This document shows, piece by piece, positions 23,162-35,346 of a stretch of 64,000 nt of DNA. This DNA is from Atkinsonella hypoxylon. Taxonomy: Eukaryota; Ascomycota; Sordariomycetes; Hypocreales; Clavicipitaceae. The stretch is from the NCBI GenBank assembly GCA_000729835.1, contig JFHB01000068.1:1-64000 (forward strand), in the 5' to 3' direction. Positions within the stretch are counted from its first letter, which is position 1. Each line of letters begins with the position of its first letter. The notes below the pieces were generated by a model that saw only the letters and a list, made by a program, of their open reading frames with translations, had not been told where the DNA came from and did not search any database. Both the position numbers and the translations under genes were made by a program.

Positions 23162-23209
23162 GCACAACCCACACAACCCACACAACCCACACAACCCACA
23201 CAACCCAAC
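23162..23209. repeat. CACAACCCA minisatellite
   Basis: About five tandem copies of the 9-mer CACAACCCA, read directly, in intergenic DNA. Confidence 0.85.
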
Positions 23210-24552
23210 CTGTGTACAAGACTACTCCGTATAGCCCGATTTATCCCGTAACGCCCAGCATCCCGATGCCGCGGTTTCGTCTACCGGGTCTCGGTTGGTC
23301 ATTGCTACACCTACACTAGCCCATTTTATATCCAAACTTTTTCTTGCGTCCTTGTATTGAAATAAGACAGGGGTCTAGTAATAGGATCTCCCTTAGGTAT
23401 ACAAAAATATTTCTTCTAATTTCGTTCCTGGCAATGCTCAAGCAGTGGTCGCGGCAGCGCCTAAAGTGAGCTACTGTGTGCAGTACGGATCACGTAGAAT
23501 GCGGCAGATTAACTGGATGTATAGAATCTTGTATATGCAGGCGCTATGACGGTCTCTGGGGTGGGAGCGTATCTCTGGACTTGCCTCTTCCCTGGTAGAC
23601 TTCTAGGCCTGTAGGGTGCTTACGGGCTACTTCTCGTAAACTCTCAACACTCTCGTCGGAGCTTGAAGTTCTCGAGGAGGATCTTCCTGAGTCCGAGGAG
23701 GTTCCTCAACAATCTTCGACTCCACGTGGTCACCGGGCCGCGTCCCACCTGAGTCCGATCGTTCCAGTAACGGACATCTATCAGGCATATCTACGCTGTA
23801 CCGTCATCCGAGATTGGCAACAAAGTGGCAGTTGAGAAACGACCTCTCACCCATCACATCTTGTCCATCCATGCTGGGGCATGGCGTAAGAAATCACTGC
23901 TGCAGCTTTTCATTCTATCTCCCGAAAGTAATGCCGCACTGTGCCATTGATCGCCACAATTTCTTAAAAGGAAGCCCGCTGCTAATTGAGCCCCCTTCTG
24001 AGACCTTCTGAGACGTCTGCCAAGTCTTGGCACCTCACAAATCTGGGGGAATGGGATAGAAATGAGCCAAAAGGATGCCACTATTGCCAGATTTAGTGAT
24101 GAGGATTGTGGCACTCGTGGAGTGCTCTGTTGAGATCCAGACGCCCCCAATATACAGACTTATTGAGTCAAGGGCAGACCAAGTCATGGGAAGCCAGGTG
24201 CTCAGGTCAGTGGAAAAAAATGAATGTTATGAAGAAAAGGCTCTCCGTTACAGATGATCCTCTTCTTCCTCTTAGCAATGCCCACATCAGCCCAGCAAGA
24301 CGCCCACTGCTCATCCCGATCTGGCTCTTTGTGTATCATAAAAGTCGCCTTAAGTAACCCGAAAGCAAAGCCAGCACTCTGAAAGTCTACTGCTCTACCG
24401 CAAATCTCCATTGACGCGCCCTTGAAACGCGAATGAGTAGAAGTAAAGATTGTGATTTAGAATGTGATTGAAACGTCAGAAAAGAAAAACGAATCATCTT
24501 GGATGAAGTGGGATTCTGGTCTACCAGTTTTTCTCCCCAGTTGGTTATCAAA

Positions 24553-26534
24553 CTAAGCCTCAACAGACACGACTTGACTTGACTGCTGGGAAGAGTCCGT
24601 GTTAGGTAGCCGAACATTGGCTAGTGCAGCGAAACCTCCGTGGACGCTCTCGGCTTCAACGCCATTGGCACGTAGAATACTATTGGCCACTCTTGCGCTA
24701 TCTCCATCGTAGCAGATGGTGAGCACCCGTCGGTTTTTGAGCATGGCCATTAGTGCCTCAGTGGCAGGATTCTTACTGCCGTCCTCCTTCTGCGCTGTGA
24801 AGAGGCCGTCTAACTCCAGCCACAACTCCTCAAGCATCGTGCAATCATCGACTGGCTTGGCGAAAGGGCTTCCTCGGGTAGCGCCGTCCTTGAGCGTCTC
24901 CAGCGGCATATTAACAGAGTTGGGGAGATTGAAAGCATCGAAGTCACTACATCGACGGAAATCGAGAATTTGTGTTCTAGGTTTCGGGATGATGATCTTC
25001 TCAAGTTCTTTGAAACCACCAGCAGCAAGCGACAGTAAGATGTCGTGGCCTCCGACAGGTTGAATTGTGAAAAACTCGGCCAGAACATCCGATGCTGTTC
25101 GCTCCCATGCATCGTCGTAGCGATACAAGTCAACGGTTCGGAGACGCTTTGATATAGTTAGTCGATGGGAGCCTGATAACAGTGACAATCATGCTCACCT
25201 CATTTTTTAAGGGACTGAATTTTTCCGGCCCAAGGTTTTGGAAGTATTCGTTCAAATACTGGTACGGCAAGTCCGAGCAGATGAAGACGCAGTTGATTTC
25301 GCCGTTCGGTCCTGCCAACTGAGACAAAGTGCCATCTTGCTTCTTTTTCTCCAGTCGTTGAAATAATCCCTGCAGAGCAAAGCCAGATGAAGGGCCACAG
25401 ACAATGCCTTGACGGGTGAGATCCAGGGACAGGCTGTATGAGTCCTTGGCGCCGACCTCCTCAAGTGCATCAACAGCGCTCTTATAAGGGAATTTGACTT
25501 CCCCCATAAGAGAGTATTCTCGAGGACCAGGAACTCTTTCGCCGGCGTTTGTACAAACGCTGCATGCCATTAGCTGTTAATCTTGCCTGGCGTCTAGTAC
25601 GGAGAAATGGAAGAAAGCGTACGCAATTCGGTACACCGAAGGTTTCGCTTCCTTAAAGTAGGTACCTAGCCCAGTCATGGTGCCTAGTACGGTTGGTCAG
25701 CATATGCGCAGACTTAGACCACCGTACTTACATAGCGTGATAACAGGACTTACCTGAAGTTCCCATGGGAGCCACAATGACATTAATGTCAGGCAGCTGT
25801 TTGTAGATTTGGGGGCCCGTCCATCGAACATGTGCTTTCCAGTTCTGGTGACTTTGGGTTTAGTGTCCCCTCAATTTGATGATCATTTTGAATTAGACAC
25901 TCACGTTGTCATTCTGATACTGGTTCGGACTGCAAACCGATTCTGACTCGGCAGCTTTGCGTGCTGCGGCGCGAATGCCACCCCGTTCGTCGACTAGCGT
26001 GGGCTGCGCCGGGCCGCCAAAAAGCGTACTGCGAAGTGTCAGTCGGCATCGTCGACACAATTGCTTGCTTAGCACATACACATTGAGTCCGAAGAACTGC
26101 ATAAGGCGCAGCTTTGTTTCGCTTGTCTTATTGCTGAGATATGCATGAACATCATTGATACCGTGGAAAGCTCGGGCGACCATTGCCATGCTAATCACAG
26201 TTGAACCAGAAGAGCTCTCAACGATGGTTTTTGTCTTTCCAGGTTCCACACCCTTCTCGAGCAGGTTCATGGCTTGCATCGACAATCAGCTTCTGGACAG
26301 CAACCTGCATCATTGCGGTAACACGGGAGGAGGCAACGAACCTGGCATGACCTTCACATTGGTCGCTGGGTGCATGGACATCAATTTGGCGTAAATGCGC
26401 ACTCCATCAGCGCGGTACGGATTGAGACATTCTGGGATCTCAACAAGTGGCAGCGGCGGGTGACACTCTGGGTCGAAGTATTTTCTCACGGACTCTGCAC
26501 CAGAGTACACATTTAGATGATTGATCCCTGTCAT
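24553..26534 (-). CDS. Cysteine-synthase-like PLP enzyme fused to a rhodanese domain
   Basis: Seven exons in transcript order: 26534-26342, 26272-26080, 26028-25905, 25844-25754, 25683-25623, 25559-25199, 25146-24553. Six introns of 51-69 bp; 538 residues. Residues about 10-345 are a fold-type II PLP domain. The candidate PLP lysine is Lys61 (HPATNVKVMP), the substrate loop is SSSGSTVIS, and the phosphate loop is GTSGTMTG. Family members make cysteine from O-acetylserine or cleave related amino acids. Residues about 345-538 are a rhodanese-like domain with active-site Cys486 in CYDGDSAR, which in other proteins carries a persulfide. The fusion suggests sulfur formed or released by the PLP domain is handed to the rhodanese thiol; that is inference. 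ATG at 26534 was chosen because upstream in-frame sequence has no ATG. Confidence 0.88.
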
Positions 26535-29104
26535 GGTCAACTGACACAAAAATAAGTACTTTTACTTTGAACTTGCGTGAAGATTTGGAGCAAGCGGAGG
26601 AGGGCGACAGACGGAGAAGGCCAAGTTGGAGGAAGGAACGGGCATTGGGATTACTATATATATGTATTTGAACGGCTGTACCTTCCCCAACTCTGACAAG
26701 AGAAGCTTGAGGCAAAACCTCGCCAGCCCGGGGGGGCGGGGGCATCTAAGCTATTCTCTCGTCACGACACCCACGCTCCACAGCACAACGAATATGGGTA
26801 GCATCAGATGACACTGTCAATGTTGCTGCTGCAGGTTGCCATTGGGATATTCATTGGCTCACGGTTGTGCCTTTTTGGCAGCCCCTGCCGACACTTTGCA
26901 CTTTGGACCTATCATGGGCTTTGCTTCGAGATTTCCGGACCCGCCGTAAACTCAGATCTACCGCGATCGAGATAATTGAGTGATATTTCTTCGGACCCTC
27001 GGCCGTGGGAGGTGGAAGTCGGCTTTTGATTACTGCCTGCATGACATGGAAACACGGCTCTGCCGTGCGTAAAGTCAGAGATTTCATAGTTTTTCTTGAC
27101 ACATTCCCGCCGCAGAGAACGATCATGGTTGTGTAATACTGCACAGCCCGAGATCGTGTTGAGACAGTCATGAACCAGGCGCTTCATCTGCCCAGGAGAG
27201 TCAACAAGACTGAACGCTCTAGTCGCACGGAGCCGTGGCTGGCTCTAGGCAGTTCATGAGTAAAGCGACAAAACATTCATCGAGATTTTGGATCCTCTTT
27301 CACTTTGACTTGAGTACTGGCAAGCTGTAAATGCAAGGGCACCGGCGGGCTGGCGGGCTGGCGATGAGCGACGAGCGAGCGCGAGGGGAACTGGAGTCCC
27401 GGACAGCTATGTATGGAGCGGTCGAGGCGAGTCGCCGCCAAGCCAACAGACTCAGGTTATTATTAGCATTGTCCCCACAGAAACATGGAAGTGTTTGGCT
27501 AGATCGTTCGATGTTCCATATGCCGCACATAAGTCCGTACACAGTTATAACATCTCAATTCCTGCCCTGATTTCTCAATTGCCAATTGAAATGATCGCAT
27601 AGTTACGGCTAAATTATGCATGGACGGGGATGACACGGCAGTGGCGTCTCTGTCACCTGATGACTGACGCTATATTCCGTACTGGGCCAGGAATAGAGCT
27701 TAGGTGTCGCATAAAGTGCTGCATGTCTTAGAAGGGCAGTCACAGAACAATATTTCGTTTAACACGTAGCATCTGATACTCTTCTTTGCTCCGGTCTTGG
27801 CCCGTTGTCGCGTCCAAAAAGGGAATGAAGATCTATATTAAGATGTAGAGATCTGTAGCATCTGTAGAGAATGTCACCCACTCAACGAAGCCAGACTGAC
27901 AATATAAAGTGACGCGCGAGTTTTTAATTCATTGATTTGATTGCAGTTTGCAGATGCCTACTTGCTTTATCAATCGATTGGCGATAACAAGCAGCTAGGT
28001 TGCGATGCGCTTGTTGATACGATTGACCTTGTGGGGTTGTGTAGCTAGCATCGCAAGCTAGAATTGCGGGCGACAAAACAAGCGACAAGGAAACGTGTAA
28101 GGGGAACATAAGGGCGCTCAAAAACATTATCTGACGATTGATTCTACCTATCTATGTAGGAATTCGAAGCCGAAGATATATTCCCTTTCGCGTGGATGCC
28201 CTAGGCATCGTGGTGTTGTGCGCGGGGTCAGGCGCGCAGAGTTGGACCAACCATTAGGCTGGGCTCGTACAGCCAATCAGAGGTGAGCATCTCGCACGCA
28301 ATTGTTCCAACAATTAATTAGACTCTTATTATTCCGTAACCAAGTACAATTTGAAACGCGTTACGGAATATTATGATGATTCTAGAGTGGAATGTTTTTT
28401 GAACGCTACCAAAGGGCACTCGAGGTCATGCGCCCGAGCCAGTGAGAGGCCCAATAATGAGACATCCTGGCAGGTTTGATGGTTGGTGCCTTTGACTGGC
28501 ACAAAAGGGAAACAGAATTTCTGGCTATGATTCAAAAGAGCTAATCTATAACTATCGAGGTGTCTCATAACAGGACCATCCGTCTCACACTCTACTTACT
28601 CGCCAGGCATTTAATTAATAAGTCAAGGCATAATATTAATTGGGTGGGGTGCAATACGTTGGACTGCGTGGCCCCTAATCGGGTAAAGCCTCATCGGTCT
28701 ACCCAATCAGAGAGCCTCGATGGCTTATGCTCTACCCCCTTACTTTATGCACCACGCCCTACCCTGCTTTTATTTACCAGACAACACTCTTAATTTGGGT
28801 AGTCTCACACGTAGTGTGCTACTTTGAATCAATTGATAGGCACGAATGTAGCGTGTTTCGTGGACAATTAGCTACAAGTAACGAAAGGGATAGAAAGATG
28901 TGAATCTCATACAAAAGGGAGGTTGTGAGCTTCTTATATCAGGAAGTTGCATCCTAGCGTGCCCTAACCGTGCGCGCTCCGAGATGTTACGTCCCAGTCC
29001 AGAGTCGCGCAGTCCCTTTCACAACAAAGGACTAAATTTATCACAAGCATTCGCGTGTCCCGGTGGTCGAGAGTCCATGATATTGGACTGCAGACAAGAC
29101 GACC
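26535..29104. other. Intergenic region
   Basis: 2.6 kb between the PLP/rhodanese gene and the sedolisin. Contains short GC-rich direct repeats (ggcgggct at 27346-27362) and one copy of a dispersed repeat (28805-28980). A 91-codon minus-strand frame at 26912-27187 has no recognisable motif. No gene is called. Confidence 0.5.
28805..28980. repeat. Degenerate dispersed repeat, copy B
   Basis: Partner of 14681-14848, with the same four blocks in the same order and orientation (tcacacgtagtgtgct, atcaattgatag, ttgtgagc, ctagcgtgc then gcgcgctcc) and a similar total length. It lies 125 bases upstream of the sedolisin start, so it may sit in that gene's promoter. Confidence 0.45.
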
Positions 29105-30838
29105 ATGAACTTCTTGATGATTGCATGGGCCTTTGCTGGCCTTGGTGCATCCTCTATATGTCTAGAGAAGATTACAACGCTCCCGGAAGGATGGAAATTA
29201 TTCGATGAATTGCCCGATCCATCAACACTAATTCAAATTTCCATCGCCCTCCGGCAACCCAATATTCACAGCCTACCTTCAAAGATCCTGTCCAATTCCT
29301 TAGTAGGCGAGCATGAAATTTCATCTCTGCGACAGCCAGCCCAGAAGGATGTTGACGACGTCATGGAATGGCTCTCTGGGAGTGGCATCACCAACGCAGA
29401 GGCCGACCAAGACTGGATACACGTTAGCGCAACTGTTGGCGAAGTCAACGAGCTCCTCGATACCAACCTCCGTCGCTATGCCTTTGGCGACAGGGAAGCA
29501 ATACTTAGAACTACAGAGTACCATTTACCGGATAAGCTTGCCGTCGTCATTGATTTCGTTCATCCCATCGCCAACTTCATGACACCGGAGCACGAGGTTT
29601 CTGACGCTCCGCCACTGCCTGACTACCCAAGCCTGAATCAAAGAGATGTGGTTTGCGTTCCAACCACCACGCCTGATTGCATCAATAAGCTTTACGGTAT
29701 CAATTACTCTACACCAGATGGAAAATCTCCTATACGGTTTGGAATCACTGGCTTCTTGGAATCCTGGGGTAACTATGCCGACTTGCGTCAGAGTTTTGAG
29801 CGATCGCGTCCCGACCTCATCAAAGCTGGTTACAATTTCACTGTGGAGTTGATCAATGGAGGCGAGAACAAACAAGATCCTGGAAGTGCCGGACGGGAGG
29901 CTAACCTGGATATACAATTCGGAATGGCCGCTGGGTTTCCGACGAACGCCATTTTCTATTCCACTGGGGGTCGTGGCGTCAAGCTGGACGACAACGGCAA
30001 GCCAAAATCCGCAGAGCTCGTGGACAATGAGCCCTATTTGGACTTTTTTCAATACCTGTCAAAGAAGCCTGATAGTGAGCTGCCTCACGTAATATCCATG
30101 TCATACGCAGATGATGAACAGTCTGTACCCAAGCCGTATGCTATCAGGGTCTGCAACGAGATTGGTATGCTCACTGCTCGTGGGGTATCTGTCCTCGTTG
30201 CGTCTGGAGACGGAGGCGCAAGAGGATCCAGTAACGCGACATGCCGCTCGAATGACGGAAAAAACAAAGACATGACAATTTCTACCTTCCCACCTTCGTG
30301 CCCTTGGGTCACTTCGGTGGGAGCTGTGAACAACTGGGAGAATCCACCTCGAGGTGCCTATTTCAGTACTGGAGGGTTTTCAACATACTTTCCAATGCCA
30401 GACTGGCAGAAAGAAGCCGTTGGAGAATATGTTGCGGCATTGAATGGCCACCTCAACGGCTATTACGATCCAAACATGCGCGCCATACCAGACATTTCGG
30501 CCGTTGGTACCTCGTTCAACGTCATTGTCAATGGCCAGCCCTGCATTGTTCAGGGCACCAGCGCGAGCACGCCTGTGGTGGCAGCCATGATTGCTCTTAT
30601 CAATGATGCTCGTGTTCGAAAGGGCAAGAAAGTGCTCGGCTGGTTGAACGAGAAACTCTACTCCAAGGAGGTCCGCAGCGTTCTCCAAGACATAACCAAG
30701 GGACAAAGCAGGTCATGCGTCTTTTCCAAGGGAGAGGCTCCCGGGGGCTGGCCAGCAACGAAAGGTTACGATGCCATGACTGGACTTGGGGTTCCGAATA
30801 ACTTCCAAAACTTTATGGATGTCCTAGTAAATGCATGA
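29105..30838 (+). CDS. Secreted sedolisin (S53) serine-carboxyl protease, tripeptidyl-peptidase type
   Basis: A single exon encodes 577 residues. The N-terminal 19 residues (MNFLMIAWAFAGLGASSIC) form a signal peptide. An activation domain (about 20-190) precedes the catalytic domain, as in fungal tripeptidyl-peptidases. The S53 residues are visible: Glu265 and Asp269 in GREANLDIQ and Ser486 in GTSASTP, with the oxyanion-side SGDGGARG segment between them. The C-terminal GYDAMTGLGVPN is the calcium-site motif of the family. Such enzymes work at acid pH outside the cell, releasing tripeptides or cutting proteins for nutrition. Three or more NxS/T sites fit secretion. No intron is needed. Exact specificity (exo or endo) cannot be told. 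Confidence 0.93.
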   Translation: MNFLMIAWAFAGLGASSICLEKITTLPEGWKLFDELPDPSTLIQISIALRQPNIHSLPSKILSNSLVGEHEISSLRQPAQKDVDDVMEWLSGSGITNAEADQDWIHVSATVGEVNELLDTNLRRYAFGDREAILRTTEYHLPDKLAVVIDFVHPIANFMTPEHEVSDAPPLPDYPSLNQRDVVCVPTTTPDCINKLYGINYSTPDGKSPIRFGITGFLESWGNYADLRQSFERSRPDLIKAGYNFTVELINGGENKQDPGSAGREANLDIQFGMAAGFPTNAIFYSTGGRGVKLDDNGKPKSAELVDNEPYLDFFQYLSKKPDSELPHVISMSYADDEQSVPKPYAIRVCNEIGMLTARGVSVLVASGDGGARGSSNATCRSNDGKNKDMTISTFPPSCPWVTSVGAVNNWENPPRGAYFSTGGFSTYFPMPDWQKEAVGEYVAALNGHLNGYYDPNMRAIPDISAVGTSFNVIVNGQPCIVQGTSASTPVVAAMIALINDARVRKGKKVLGWLNEKLYSKEVRSVLQDITKGQSRSCVFSKGEAPGGWPATKGYDAMTGLGVPNNFQNFMDVLVNA

Positions 30839-31856
30839 AGGTATTCGCGATTGCCGTGCATGACCAGAGAATCGGTTTCTCCGGACAGAGCAAAAATTGT
30901 ATGAATAGTAACGGAGAGAAATTGACGCAAGTTTCGCAAGATGCCGAAAAGGGACCGCATTGATTTGAGGACGGACAAGGGTTAAATTGGGAGGCATTGT
31001 CATAGCTGGTATGACTGAAAGTATTGGATGACCGTAATATAAGCCCTGTACTTTGGTGAACTCCGTGCCGTCGCCGGTAGATTGTCATCACTTTCCGGAC
31101 GTGCTGAGCTTGAGTGTATGTGAGCTGCGATTGACGCCTTCATTGTCTAGTTTGGCAGAAGATGGCGTGGAGCCACAGAGGTTGTTGTTTGATGCCTCAC
31201 TGCCTTTGACTTGCTGGAGGGGCGGAAGGGCCCACTGTCGATATATTCTAACCAATGACCAGCTAGCAGCAGCATTAAAAACGGGAACGCTACTCCATAA
31301 ATGGATTGAGATGGCTGGAGCGAGCAACCGCGCATGGACACAACAAATTACATTTGAGGCGCGTCGTTTGCTTCTTGATCCAGTTCAAGTGACAGAAATT
31401 AACGTCTTTACTTCAGGCAATCCATTTATTTTGGTTCATTTGCACGGCTATGGGAGGGCAGGAGCAGCCTCGACTTTATCTTCACCATTTTGGCGACAGT
31501 TGCCTTGTCCTCTCCTGAGCGGGAACCTGGGATCCAGGTACAATATAACTCGCTTACCGCCCACCTTCTCCAACCTGGATATCGAGCGAGTTCTTCCTGA
31601 TCATACAAAAGCCTGAGCAGCGGATGGTCCCGATTCTCGATTCTCACACGATGCCTCTAGGGGTTTCTACCATTCGCTCGAACGACAGTACTTCACACTG
31701 AATCCTCGCGTCATATGTGGATGTCACTGGGTGACTAGTGACAATAACAATAGAACGCGTAAATACCGATTTCAAGTCACTCCCAGATGTTGATTCACCC
31801 ACAAGAGCGCAAAGCAGAAGCTTAATTTCTCGACGAGTCTTGGAGCTTTGTTGAAG
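30839..31856. other. Intergenic region
   Basis: 1.0 kb between the sedolisin and the sirtuin. A 187-codon plus-strand frame (31053-31616) is open but shows no motif or family resemblance and may be chance; it is not called. The last 200 bases are the presumed promoter and leader of the sirtuin. Confidence 0.5.
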
Positions 31857-34818
31857 ATGCCGACGCAGCATGTAGAGCCGCAAGCGACAGAGCACTTGGG
31901 GGATATTGCCAACGCGCTACTCAAAGCGCGTAAAGTAGTTGTGGTTACTGGTGCTGGCATCAGCACGAACTCTGGGATCCCGGTACGTGAACCTTCTTCC
32001 CTTGTTTTACCTTGGAATTTTGCCATGTTGGAAAGAAGGAGCATAATTGAACACGGGGAACTGACAGGCACAGGATTTTCGATCGGAGAATGGCCTTTAC
32101 TCGCTCATCCAGGCCCAATTGGACGCCGCATCTCGACAAGACGGGCAGGATGGGATGTCAAACGGTGGAGTTGTTGATAAAGCAGCAATTGTATTACCGT
32201 CGGTCAAAAGGAGGAAATTACTCGTGGATGATGTTAAAAATGGTCAGGACGACTTGGTAGCATTCCAAACCGAATTGAGTAACCCTAAGGATTGCATCGA
32301 GGTCCACTCTTGCCAACCATCCCTCCCAGGTCTAGACGATCAAGCAGAAAAAGAGACAGTCGTTACCGTCATGAACACAACCACAACCACAGCTACGACT
32401 ACAACGCAAATTGTGGTCGAAACCAACTTGAGCATACCACTCTCAAAACGAACAAACAGATCTGTAGCGGAACCGCGCACCTCCCCGCTATCTTCACCGC
32501 CAGAAGAAGAATTGCCGGTTCCGCCATCAGCTTTTCGATCTTGTACGAGTCACATGCTCACCGACTTGTCTCTTTCGCTAAGCTCATCCCCTCTGTCGTC
32601 ACCTCCTCCGGTTCTCTTTGACCCCTTCAGATCCAAGTCCCCGTATGAAACGAGTTATAGCAACCGAAGCAGCACTTCTACAACAGAGATAGATGATGAT
32701 GACGATGATGGACCTTCGTCGTCGAGTCAATTTAGCTCATCTCCAGGCTCTTCTAATGGCAGAAACATCCTCCCCAATATGAAAGGGAAAGATCTTTTCG
32801 ATGCCAATATATGGTCGGATCCCGTCAGGACGTCAGTTTTTTACAAATTTGCAACATCACTCCGAAAAAAGATGAGAAATGCTGAGCCGACTACTTCACA
32901 TCGATTCATCAGCCACCTTAGGGACCGTGGGAAGCTTGTGAGGTGCTATACGCAGAATATTGACCAGATCGAGGAGAAAGTTGGGCTTTCAACAAAACTA
33001 CAAGATGGGCCAGGCAGCCGAGGTAGATTTTCCAAGCGTTCTACAGCCACCAATAGCCAGCTCAACAAAATGGTTGAGGAAGCGAATCCAGCTTCAGACG
33101 AGCATCAACAGACGCCAGCGAAACTCAGCCAATCAGGGTCATTGAACGATTCTACTCAGTCGTGCGAGGACCTGGCAACGGACGATAAGGATGCTCATGG
33201 AGCCGATAAGATGGCTTCGCCAACGGATCAGTCAAAGCCAATCCCAAATACCTTACAGAAGCAAGCCCGCAGGTCGGGGGTCGAATGTGTGTTTTTACAT
33301 GGATCACTAGACCTATTGCGATGTTTTCTCTGCGGTCGCGTGTGTTCTTGGGATGAACATGACCGTGAAACAGAAACGCTGTCTGGGCAGCAACCCGAAT
33401 GTCCTCACTGTGTCGGGGCAACTGTAGCGCGTGAGGAGCGTGGAAAACGTGCTTTGGGTGTCGGAAAGCTGCGTCCTGATATTGTTCTGTATGGGGAAGA
33501 GCATCCCAGCTCCCATTTAATCAGCCCAATAATTACGCACGATCTCAGTCTATATCCGGACATGTTGCTGATTTTGGGTACAAGTCTACGAGTGCATGGG
33601 CTGAAGGTTATGGTGCGCGAGTTTGCCAAAGCTGTTCATAGCAAAAGTGGTAAAGTGATACTGGTCAACTTCACAAAACCTCCAGAGAGCATCTGGGGGG
33701 GTATAATCGACTATTGGATACAATGGGATTGCGACGCATGGGTGGATGACCTCCGGATCAGAATACCGAAACTCTGGCAAGAACAAGAGCCGCCGAAGCC
33801 CAAGAAAAAAAGAGAGTCAAGCAAAACTTCTGAGGGTGAGATAAAAGATGAAGAGAAGAAGCGGCCGGCGGCGGCTAATCCAGTGGCCCTGCGTGATACC
33901 AAGGTCACGGGGGCATACTGGACGTCCAAAGTTTTGCACGAACTTCATCGCATCACGGGACACCCAGGAGCGCAGGCATCTGTAGCTCCTCCTCGTCGCG
34001 CCTCCATGTCTTCTGCGGCTCTGCCTGCTCCCTCAAGGAACTTGGAATCAACAGATATGAAGATCAATGCTTGCCCATCCGCGAAGAGAAAACAGAAATT
34101 ACCACGCAAGTCCGCCCCAGGTGCGCTCGAAAAAACACATGGACAGTCATCGACGCTCAATCCCAACCATGGAAGAGGGCGCAAAAAGACAGTTGACCCA
34201 ATCCCTGCCCCAGCTACTAATACAGGAGACACACCCGTCACACCACAGACGCCAGCAGCTTCTGCACCGATCAGTATAAGTTCCATTCTTAGTTCTGTCA
34301 AAGAAAATCCTCGCGTCAGGAAGCGAAAGGTGATTGACGGACAAGAAGTTCCAGCTCCATCGGTAGGCAGAAGACGTGGTGGAGGCTCGTCTACAAAATT
34401 GAACAAGAACGAATTGAAACTGCCACCCATACTACCCCCAACTGCGAACTATCCGATTCCGTTGTACGGAAAGCCATTCGCCATGGAACCGAAAAGCCCA
34501 CCATCGGGCCCTCTAAGCTCTTTGTCGCCAAATTTACGAGGGACAAAGGTATTTGGCAAATTACACGCCTTCTATATACAGAATCCTTTGGTTTGTTTGC
34601 TTGAAGAAGCTCCTTTGTGGGCTCGTGCCAAGCTGAATGAAGAGAACAGACCTCCTGCTGAGCGTGACGTGATAAGCAGTACGCGTTCTACAACTGGGCT
34701 AGCTGGTCTCGTGATGAACGGCCCATTAGTGGCGAGATGTACGTCGCGAAAAGAGGAACAAGACAACTTGGGTGGTCGATTGATGAGTTGGGGTTCGAGT
34801 TGGAGTTGTACTAGATGA
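31857..34818 (+). CDS. NAD-dependent histone deacetylase, Hst3/Hst4-type sirtuin
   Basis: Exons 31857-31982 and 32074-34818 (91-bp intron, GTACGT...GCACAG) give 956 residues. Splicing joins GAGISTNSGIP to DFRSENGLYS, the classic NAD-binding loop. TQNID is at 335-339, the catalytic histidine is His451 in FLHGS, zinc cysteines are 459, 462, 485 and 488, and GTSLRVHG and NFTKPP end the Rossmann part. The Hst3/Hst4 class removes acetyl from histone H3 lysine 56 after S phase and supports genome stability. Two long disordered inserts split the catalytic domain: about 225 residues after the first motif (rich in Ser, Thr, Asp) and about 100 between TQNID and the histidine. A 330-residue basic tail follows. 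Start is the ATG at 31857; an upstream TTG is in frame but not used. Confidence 0.93.
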
Positions 34819-35346
34819 ACAAGGGCCCCCTTTTTTTTTCCTTTTTTTTTTTCCTTTTTTTGCCCCTGTTTTGGTCCCTTTCTGCATATGGACATAGATG
34901 GTGCATTACTTGGCAAGGAGATGAATTGGGGATAGATGATTATTGTTTGATCATTTGACCGGTGTTTAGGATGACATTTTTTGGTGTTGTACTTTGTTAA
35001 CCGTTTGGAGTAGGCTTGGCGCAGAATCAGTATCCACCTGATTTAAAGAGGAAGCGAATTAAATTTGACACTATTAATAGTGAACTGCCATGCCATTTTT
35101 ATGCGCAATCTTAGACCAGCTGGCTATTTTTGGCACCAGAAGTTGGGATGGTCCGAGGCACGGATGGCTGATGTGATTTTGTGTTCAAGATGGCAGCGTT
35201 AAGTGGGGTGAGGGGAGGGGTTGGGAGAGACGGTGCGTAGTTAACGGGGTTGTGAACGGGGTTGTGAACGGGGTTGTTAACGGGGTTGTTCAATCCGATC
35301 AGATGATTTCCTCGCCTTTCAAATTAACGGACCATTTGAGCGCACC
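34819..35346. other. Intergenic region with a tandem repeat
   Basis: 0.5 kb. The 5' part has pyrimidine runs just after the sirtuin stop; the 3' part is the promoter of the class V aminotransferase and carries a 12-bp tandem repeat. No gene. Confidence 0.55.
35243..35290. repeat. 12-bp tandem repeat, 4 copies, in a promoter
   Basis: Four units of AACGGGGTTGTG/T placed 56 bases before the ATG of the class V aminotransferase. The units contain CGGGG, and copy number could affect transcription or translation of the gene. Confidence 0.85.

Larger units (their letters stand above)
21304..24552. other. Gene-poor, repeat-rich gap
   Basis: 3.2 kb with a long AC/AT microsatellite, AT-rich DNA at 22300-22700 (long T runs, TA-rich), a palindromic MITE-like element (22687-22854) and a CACAACCCA minisatellite near 23160. 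An open frame without a start at about 23627-23830 (containing KLSTLSSELEVLEEDLPESEE) could be a decayed transposon or gene piece. No intact gene seen. Confidence 0.55.

Noticed and set aside
24340..24440. tRNA-like D-arm pattern (GGTAGAGCAGTAGACTTTCA on the minus strand)
   Set aside because: No acceptor stem or T-arm that pairs; looks accidental or decayed.
31053..31616. 187-codon plus-strand frame
   Set aside because: Open but with no recognisable domain, and no splice context; could be tested with RNA-seq.
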